Assembly: GCA_947631255.1 (NCBI GenBank)
Contig: CANRKT010000041.1
Location: 1 to 32,806, forward strand
Origin: an uncultured Enterobacteriaceae bacterium
Lineage (GTDB): Bacteria; Pseudomonadota; Gammaproteobacteria; Enterobacterales; Enterobacteriaceae
Direction of reading: 5' to 3'
DNA length: 32,806 nt
The position numbers and the translations under genes are program-made. Below the pieces are notes generated by a model, which worked only from the letters and a program-made list of their open reading frames with translations, did no database searches and was not told the origin of the DNA. Positions 28,171-32,806 of this stretch are shown in pieces (the first letter of the stretch is position 1; each line of letters begins with the position of its first letter).

Positions 28171-29466
28171 ATGAAAAGACTCACATCATATCTGGTTTTT
28201 GGCGGCTTGGCTCTGATGCCTGCACTGGCGATGGCATCACCTGCTGCTGTGGTCGTTGCTGATAAAGCGGATAACGCTTTTCTGATGATTTGTACTGCGC
28301 TGGTCTTATTTATGACTATCCCTGGGCTGGCATTATTTTACGGCGGTCTGATCCGCGCTAAAAACGTTCTCTCCATGATGTCGCAAATCATTGTCAGTTT
28401 TGCGTTAGTTTGTGTCCTTTGGGTGGTCTACGGCTACTCGCTGGCGTTCGGTCCTGGCAACAATTTCTTTGGTGGCTTTGACTGGATGATGTTAAGTAAT
28501 ATGGAAATGACAACTGTCACCGGAACGATATATCAATATATCCACGCAGCATTCCAGGGCTCCTTTGCTTGTATTACCGTCGCGCTGATTGTTGGTGCCT
28601 TGGCTGAGCGCGTTCGCTTCTCTGCGGTTCTTATCTTTGTGGTGGTGTGGTTTACCTTCTCCTATCTGCCGATAGCGCATATGGTCTGGGGAGGTGGTTT
28701 ACTGGCAGCCCATGGTGCGCTGGACTTTGCCGGTGGAACTGTCGTGCATATTAACGCTGCGATTGCTGGTCTGGTGGGGGCTTACTTCATCGGGAAACGT
28801 ACTGGTTTTGGTAAAGAAGCCTTTAAACCGCATAACTTGCCGATGATCTTCACCGGTACAGCGATTCTGTATATCGGCTGGTTTGGCTTTAACGCCGGTT
28901 CCGCTGGTGCAGCTAACGAAATTGCCGGTCTGGCGTTTGTTAATACCCTGGCTGCTACCGCAGCAGGTATCCTGGGCTGGGTATTTGGTGAGTGGATATT
29001 ACGCGGTAAACCTTCTTTACTGGGTGCCAGTTCTGGTGCGATTGCCGGTCTGGTAGGTATCACCCCAGCTTGTGGCTTCGTCGGTGTCGGTGGCGCAATG
29101 ATTATCGGTGTCGTGACGGGTTTTTCAGGACTGTGGGGTGTGACCATACTGAAAAAATGGCTGCGTGTAGATGACCCTTGTGATGTGTTCGGTGTTCACG
29201 GTGTGTGTGGGGTTGTCGGTTGTATCCTGACCGGTGTCTTTGTTGCAACTTCACTGGGGGGTGTTGGATATGCTGGCGAGATGACCATGGGCAGCCAGGT
29301 ATTGGTACAGCTGGAAAGTATCGCTATCACTTTAGTCTGGTCTGGTACGGTGGCGTACATTGGCTTCAAACTGGCAGACCTTACTGTTGGTATCCGTGTC
29401 AGCGAAGAGCAAGAGCGTGAAGGCCTGGATGTGAACAGTCATGGCGAGAGTGCTTATAACAGCTAA
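28171..29466 (+). CDS. amtB: Ammonium channel AmtB
   Basis: AmtB is a trimeric inner-membrane ammonium channel that recruits NH4+ and conducts NH3 or NH4+ under nitrogen limitation. The 431 residues (E. coli 428) begin with a signal peptide (cleavage after AMA near residue 22), followed by eleven transmembrane helices. The pore landmarks are visible: the phenylalanine region of the Phe gate, and the twin-His pore in DFAGGTVVHINA and FGVHGVCGVVG. The C-terminal tail, which binds GlnK and carries the regulatory segment ending DVNSHGESAYNS, is complete. It is co-transcribed with glnK. A strong hairpin follows before convergent tesB. Confidence 0.97.
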   Translation: MKRLTSYLVFGGLALMPALAMASPAAVVVADKADNAFLMICTALVLFMTIPGLALFYGGLIRAKNVLSMMSQIIVSFALVCVLWVVYGYSLAFGPGNNFFGGFDWMMLSNMEMTTVTGTIYQYIHAAFQGSFACITVALIVGALAERVRFSAVLIFVVVWFTFSYLPIAHMVWGGGLLAAHGALDFAGGTVVHINAAIAGLVGAYFIGKRTGFGKEAFKPHNLPMIFTGTAILYIGWFGFNAGSAGAANEIAGLAFVNTLAATAAGILGWVFGEWILRGKPSLLGASSGAIAGLVGITPACGFVGVGGAMIIGVVTGFSGLWGVTILKKWLRVDDPCDVFGVHGVCGVVGCILTGVFVATSLGGVGYAGEMTMGSQVLVQLESIAITLVWSGTVAYIGFKLADLTVGIRVSEEQEREGLDVNSHGESAYNS

Positions 29467-29482
29467 GTTTACCTGATAATGA

Positions 29483-29514
29483 TTACCCCTCGCCGGTAAA
29501 AGGGTGAGGGGTAA
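29483..29514. terminator. Terminator hairpin between convergent amtB and tesB
   Basis: TTACCCCTC (29483-29491) and GAGGGGTAA (29506-29514) form a perfect stem with a 14-base loop that can fold further (CGCC with GGGTG-like pairs). AT-rich flanks follow, but there is no long T-run. The position between two converging stops supports a bidirectional terminator. Confidence 0.7.
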
Positions 29515-29519
29515 ATATA

Positions 29520-30380
29520 TTAACTATGCTGTCTGATAACACCTTCCTGTACCGTCGATGCGACCAGTACACCTTCCTGATTATAAAACTCACCGCGTAC
29601 AAAACCACGAGCACCTGAAGCAGAAGTGCTCTCCACGCTATATAACAACCAGTCATTCAGATTGAATGGGCGGTGGAACCACATTGAATGGTCAATGGTG
29701 GCGACCTGCATACCCGGTTCGAGAAACCCCAATCCTTGAGGCTGTAAAGCGGTCGGCAGAAAGTTAAAGTCTGAGGCATATCCGAGTAAGGACTGGTGAA
29801 TGCGAAAGTCGTCAGGCATTGAGCCATTTGCTCGCATCCAGGTCTGACGGGTCGGGACATCAACATGACCCTTTAGTGGGTTATGAAAAACCACAGGGCG
29901 CATTTCGATAGGTCGTTCACAGAGAAATTTTTCTTTAAACACAGGGGGTAAAAACTTTTCCAGAGAACGGGCTATTTCAGTCTCAGACGGTAGTTTCGCA
30001 GGGCCAGGAACCTCTGACATCTGTTTTTGATGCTCAAAACCTGTTTCCGGTGCCTGGAAAGAGGCGGTCATATAAAAGATAGGTTTACCATTTTGAATCG
30101 CCGATACCCGGCGTGCGCTAAAACTATTACCGTCACGCAATACTTCTACATCATAAACAATGGGTTTTTGGCTATCGCCGGGGCGCAAGAAATAACTATG
30201 GAATGAATGCACCAATCTGTCTGCTGATACGGTCTCTTTTGCCGCATACAGTGCTTGTCCGACAACTTGTCCGCCAAATACCTGACGTAGTCCTAAGTCT
30301 TCGCTTTGACCGCGGAACAGTCCTTCTTCAATCTTTTCCAGATTAAGTAATGCTAATAAATTGCTAAGCGCTTGACTCAT
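29520..30380 (-). CDS. tesB: Acyl-CoA thioesterase II
   Basis: TesB hydrolyses medium- and long-chain acyl-CoAs; its physiological role is broad and not fully defined. It has a double hot-dog fold and forms a tetramer. The length of 286 equals E. coli. The catalytic residues are in place: Asp204 (YASDFNF), Thr228 (QVATIDH) and Gln278 (STVQEG). The N-terminal block [27 protein letters not shown] is typical. The ATG follows GAGGACACG. In E. coli ybaY lies between tesB and ybaZ; here only about 135 bases separate tesB from the next gene and no ybaY is present. Confidence 0.97.
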   Translation of the reverse strand: MSQALSNLLALLNLEKIEEGLFRGQSEDLGLRQVFGGQVVGQALYAAKETVSADRLVHSFHSYFLRPGDSQKPIVYDVEVLRDGNSFSARRVSAIQNGKPIFYMTASFQAPETGFEHQKQMSEVPGPAKLPSETEIARSLEKFLPPVFKEKFLCERPIEMRPVVFHNPLKGHVDVPTRQTWMRANGSMPDDFRIHQSLLGYASDFNFLPTALQPQGLGFLEPGMQVATIDHSMWFHRPFNLNDWLLYSVESTSASGARGFVRGEFYNQEGVLVASTVQEGVIRQHS

Positions 30381-30515
30381 AACGTGTCCTCAAAAAGGTA
30401 AAGCGATACAGAAGTGATTATATCATGCTGCCACTTTTAGCCGGGGCTAATGCTGAATCAGGAGATAATAGGGTATCTGTGAGGGGGAATATGGCAGTCT
30501 CTGTCGTTATTTAAA

Positions 30516-30830
30516 TTACGCGATACGCCAGCGATAACGAGCCATATCTATCTGACCGGTACCGGATACCTGAACTCCTTCAGCGACTAATGCTTCACGC
30601 TGACGCAAAAAGTCTGGTCCGGTTAAAGACAAGAGCCCCTGGCGATTAACGACCCGATGCCACGGCAGACGACTCCCTTCAGGCAGACGCTTTAACACCC
30701 CTCCCACCTGGCGTGCAGCGCGTGGTGAACCCGCGAGTGCTGCGATATCACCATAAGTGGTCACATAGCCCTCAGGAATAGCGGCCAGGATGTGGTAGAC
30801 CCGCTGGGGGAAGGAATCATTGTTATCCAT
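30516..30830 (-). CDS. atl: Alkyltransferase-like protein (DNA O6-alkylguanine binding)
   Basis: Atl (YbaZ) resembles the C-terminal domain of O6-alkylguanine-DNA alkyltransferases but cannot remove the alkyl group. It binds O6-alkylguanine lesions and flags them for nucleotide-excision repair. The diagnostic change is visible: the active-site PCHRV motif reads PWHRV, with Trp57 replacing Cys. The rest of the fold is complete (SFPQRVYHILAAIPEGYVTTYGD; PRAARQVGGVLKRLP). At 104 residues it is shorter than E. coli YbaZ (129) because the E. coli protein has an extra N-terminal stretch. GGAG precedes the ATG by several bases. Trp substitution is normal for the family, not damage. Confidence 0.93.
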   Translation of the reverse strand: MDNNDSFPQRVYHILAAIPEGYVTTYGDIAALAGSPRAARQVGGVLKRLPEGSRLPWHRVVNRQGLLSLTGPDFLRQREALVAEGVQVSGTGQIDMARYRWRIA

Positions 30831-30927
30831 ACCTGTCTCCTGAATCTTAGCATGCTAAGAATAATCGGGTTTATCCCGTCCGCCAAGCAATAAATGCACA
30901 ATAAAACAACATCTAATCTGTAGCGCC

Positions 30928-30956
30928 TTGCAATTGTCCTGGTCAATGTGGATAAT
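30928..30956 (+). promoter_or_regulatory. Promoter of ffs with GC-rich discriminator
   Basis: TTGCAA (30928-30933) and GATAAT (30951-30956) have a 17-base spacer and are followed by the GC-rich stretch GCGGCTGCGCG, typical of stringently controlled stable-RNA promoters. The transcript would carry a leader of about 25 bases with a GCGTTG/CAACGC hairpin before the mature 4.5S RNA, as in the E. coli precursor. Confidence 0.75.
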
Positions 30957-30988
30957 GCGGCTGCGCGTTGGATAACAACGCCCTCAAT

Positions 30989-31102
30989 GGGGGCCCTATT
31001 GGTTCTCCCGCAACACTAACTTGTGAACTCGGTCAGGTCCGGAAGGAAGCAGCCGCAGCAGGCGTCGTGTGTGCCGGGATGTAGCTGGTAGGGCCCCCAC
31101 CC
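30989..31102 (+). ncRNA. ffs: 4.5S RNA, signal recognition particle RNA
   Basis: The 114-base segment matches the E. coli 4.5S RNA in length and structure. Its ends GGGGGCCC and GGGCCCCCACCC pair to close the long hairpin. The conserved domain IV core, GGTCAGGTCCGGAAGGAAGC, contains the GGAA tetraloop and the asymmetric internal loop bound by Ffh. The RNA joins Ffh to form SRP, which delivers membrane proteins co-translationally to FtsY and SecYEG. The 5' end is assumed by analogy with the E. coli gene. Confidence 0.97.
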
Positions 31103-31465
31103 AATTCTGAGTAAGTACTTAATCTTTAACGATAAAAGTACTATCACCTCTCCCAAAACTCTCGTGGTACAAAAGTTGTGTCCCCCTAGAGCGGCACAAT
31201 GTCTCTTATGCTTTCCCGTCATGGTATCGGGCACTACCGCAAAGTGAATATTTTACCCAATGGTAAGCGTTGCTAGTTTTGTCGTTCGTTAGGGACTTGT
31301 TCAAAGACTGAAGCGACAAAGCGATCTTTATGTGTTGCGGAGAGTTCCTGGCCGATCACTGGCGTTACCAGTATTCAAGCGTCGTAATCTGTGCGTTTTC
31401 TTCGCAGCGTTATTCATCAAGTAGTTTATCGACGATCGACGTTTTATATCTACAAAAAATACCAA
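31103..31465. other. Intergenic region after ffs
   Basis: About 360 bases with no credible gene. The mature 4.5S RNA ends at 31102 and no obvious U-run terminator follows it. A stem of about ten pairs with one bulge can form from TTTGTCGTTC (31278-31287) and GAAGCGACAAA (31310-31320). A 25-codon ORF at 31200 is probably chance. The region may hold a degraded gene or an unrecognised short RNA, but nothing can be supported. Confidence 0.5.
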
Positions 31466-32362
31466 TCATTTCGGGTCTATATGCAACATAATATTCAGCA
31501 CGTTGTGATCTTTCATCACCTGATTTCTGACAGCAACGGCGATATCGTGTCCCTGTTTTACTGACAGCCAGGCATTCACTTCCAGATGAGCATCAACCAG
31601 GATCAGATCACCTGCTTTACGGGTTTTCACGTCATGTAATCCATCAACCCCAGGAACAGCGAGAATAGTATTTTTAATCTCTTGTTCGGTAGCAGGATCG
31701 ACAGAGCGATCCATCAAGTCATGAAGTGCTTCAGCAGCGAAACGATAACCCATCAGCGCAATCATCACGCCGACTATCATGGCGGCAATAGGGTCAAACC
31801 AGGTAAATCCAGCCAGGTTACCGATAATACCCACAGCCACAACCACTGAAGAGGCGGCGTCTGAACGGGCATGCCAGGCATTGGCAATCAGCATCGAAGA
31901 CTGTACGCGTTTGGCGACTTTTAACATGTAGCGAAACAGAAGCTCTTTAATGACAATGGCCCCTAAAGCGACCCACAGTGCAACCATGTGGACTTCAGGT
32001 ATCGTGCCGGGATGCCATAATTTTCCCATTGCCGACCAGAGCATACCGGCGCCGACCAGGCATAATATCGCACCAATAATCAGCGACGCGCCATTTTCAT
32101 AGCGCCAGTGCCCATAATGATGATCATTATCAGAAGGCTTACGGCTTTTTTTATTGGCAATCAGCACGACAAAGTCAGCGATTAAATCGGAAAAGGAGTG
32201 CATGCCGTCAGCAATAAGCCCCTGAGAGCCAGAGAATACGCCAGTGACAACCTGGAAGCAGGATAAAAAAAGATTCAATACTACGCTGACTAAAGTACTG
32301 TTACGGGCAGCACGAGAACGATCATGATATTTATTATCATTTTCTATATTTATATCTGTCAT
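31466..32362 (-). CDS. CDF-family divalent cation efflux transporter
   Basis: A cation diffusion facilitator of 298 residues that should export a divalent metal in exchange for protons. It has six predicted membrane segments (from about residue 22 to 215) and a C-terminal cytoplasmic regulatory domain of the ferredoxin-like CDF type (about 220-298). The transport site residues are His55/Asp59 (ADGMHSFSD) in helix 2 and His164/Asp168 (AWHARSDAA) in helix 5. This HD-HD pattern usually indicates Zn2+ (also Cd2+ or Co2+), whereas FieF/YiiP has DD-HD. A His-rich loop (DNDHHYGHW) lies near residues 78-87. It is therefore not simply fieF, so no symbol is given. The frame can be read from a GTG at 32365, but the ATG at 32362 follows AAGAG at eight bases and is preferred. 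Confidence 0.88.
   Translation of the reverse strand: MTDINIENDNKYHDRSRAARNSTLVSVVLNLFLSCFQVVTGVFSGSQGLIADGMHSFSDLIADFVVLIANKKSRKPSDNDHHYGHWRYENGASLIIGAILCLVGAGMLWSAMGKLWHPGTIPEVHMVALWVALGAIVIKELLFRYMLKVAKRVQSSMLIANAWHARSDAASSVVVAVGIIGNLAGFTWFDPIAAMIVGVMIALMGYRFAAEALHDLMDRSVDPATEQEIKNTILAVPGVDGLHDVKTRKAGDLILVDAHLEVNAWLSVKQGHDIAVAVRNQVMKDHNVLNIMLHIDPK
32325..32339. promoter_or_regulatory. Fur-box-like sequence at the start of the cation exporter gene
   Basis: TGATATTTATTATCA matches the 7-1-7 Fur motif TGATAAT-N-ATTATCA at 13 of 14 informative positions. It lies within codons 8-13 of the transporter gene. A second perfect half site TGATAAT lies at 32399-32405, on the other side of the start codon. 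Placement inside coding DNA rich in A and T makes chance possible. Confidence 0.35.
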
Positions 32363-32806
32363 CACGGATGCTCTTGAAATGAAAATAATAGAACAAGATG
32401 ATAATAACTGAACGCTATCTATTAGGCTAACTTTTTATTTATTACTGGCTAATATGCATTGTGGTATTTTATGTGAATAACAATGATTATTAATAACCAA
32501 ATTTGTTATTTTTAATTAATATTTCCGGGCTTGTTTAATTCATTGGTTATTAATATTATTATTTGTATTGTTATTGGGAGGTGATATATACATAAGAAGC
32601 CTGAATGCTTTTTTGAATAATAAATAACTCTCTTATAACGTGACTTTTGTTGTGATAACAAAAAACACTCATGGCGCGGGATTAATAATGAGTCTCGCTG
32701 TAAGTCACTCATCATGACCCGCATAGCAGCGACAACATTGATGTCCTGTGCTACCTAATCCCTGTTTTTCACTGAGGGTATTTGTTGACAAAATGGGCAC
32801 TTTACA
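32363..32806. other. Upstream region of the cation exporter and window end
   Basis: About 440 bases without a credible gene; a 70-codon frame at 32512-32724 on the minus strand looks like chance. The first 280 bases are strongly AT-rich. It contains a 13-base inverted repeat (32488-32555) and a segment able to fold into a closed structure (32678-32762). Close to the window end is a perfect TTGACA -35 box on the plus strand (32785-32790), whose -10 box would fall just outside, so a rightward promoter probably starts another gene beyond the window. Confidence 0.5.
32488..32555. repeat. 13-base inverted repeat in the cation exporter upstream region
   Basis: TATTAATAACCAA (32488-32500) and TTGGTTATTAATA (32543-32555) are perfect inverted copies separated by 42 bases. 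The element could be a regulator site pair or an RNA stem in the leader. Confidence 0.55.

Noticed and set aside
30571-30690. Loss of the active-site Cys in the alkyltransferase domain as a sign of a pseudogene
   Set aside because: Trp in PWHRV is the normal hallmark of the Atl family and the rest of the domain is intact.
31016-31234. 72-codon minus-strand frame across ffs
   Set aside because: It runs through the 4.5S RNA gene, whose structure explains the sequence.
31200-31277. 25-codon ORF starting MSLMLSRHGIGHYRKV after ffs
   Set aside because: Too short, with no ribosome site and no recognised family.

Overview
The window is a stretch of conserved chromosomal core from a gamma-proteobacterium of the order Enterobacterales. 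Gene order follows the Escherichia coli bo-oxidase / ampG / bolA / tig-clpP-clpX-lon-hupB-ppiD / queC / cof / mdlAB / glnK-amtB / tesB / atl / ffs segment almost gene for gene, and the proteins are recognisable orthologues with nearly the same lengths. Departures from E. coli are a cysteine-synthase-fold enzyme gene (ccdA type) next to the decR/ybaO regulator, the absence of ybaY between tesB and atl, a palindromic repeat between ampG and yajG, and a cation-efflux gene after the 4.5S RNA. The ccdA-ccdR arrangement is known from Pantoea, so a member of the Erwiniaceae (Pantoea, Erwinia, Tatumella and relatives) is the best guess, but the genus cannot be fixed from the sequence alone.

Layout. 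1-4917, minus strand: cyoABCDE, the cytochrome bo3 ubiquinol oxidase operon with its promoter. 4839-5451: AT-rich intergenic region. 5452-7696, minus strand: ampG and yajG, separated by a palindromic repeat; bolA is divergent. 8486-15416, plus strand: the protein quality-control block tig, clpP, clpX, lon and hupB, with two good heat-shock (sigma32) promoters and a factor-independent terminator after tig, clpX, lon and hupB. 15579-18482, plus strand: ppiD, ybaV, fadM. 18520-21144, minus strand: queC and ybaE. 21239-22063: cof. 22311-23946: the divergent pair ccdA / ccdR, probably cysteine-responsive, with an Lrp-type operator between them. 24026-27569: mdlA-mdlB, a heterodimeric ABC exporter. 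27630-29466: glnK-amtB with a sigma54 promoter and an NtrC-like site. 29520-30830, minus strand: tesB and atl (ybaZ). 30989-31102: ffs (4.5S SRP RNA). 31466-32362, minus strand: a CDF-family divalent cation exporter preceded by a structured, AT-rich upstream region.

Functional themes are aerobic respiration (cyo), cell-wall recycling (ampG), folding and proteolysis (tig, clpXP, lon, ppiD), nitrogen sensing and ammonium uptake (glnK-amtB), cysteine stress (ccdA/ccdR), acyl-CoA thioesterases (fadM, tesB), queuosine synthesis (queC) and metal export. There is no sign of a prophage, an intact insertion sequence, a CRISPR array, or a tRNA or rRNA gene. The observations most worth checking are an uncalled 59-codon ORF and a strong hairpin beside ccdA, the Lrp-type operator in front of ccdR, an NtrC site that doubles as the mdlB terminator, a Fur-like box at the start of the cation exporter gene, and a potentially folded segment far upstream of it. 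No clearly new multi-gene system is visible.
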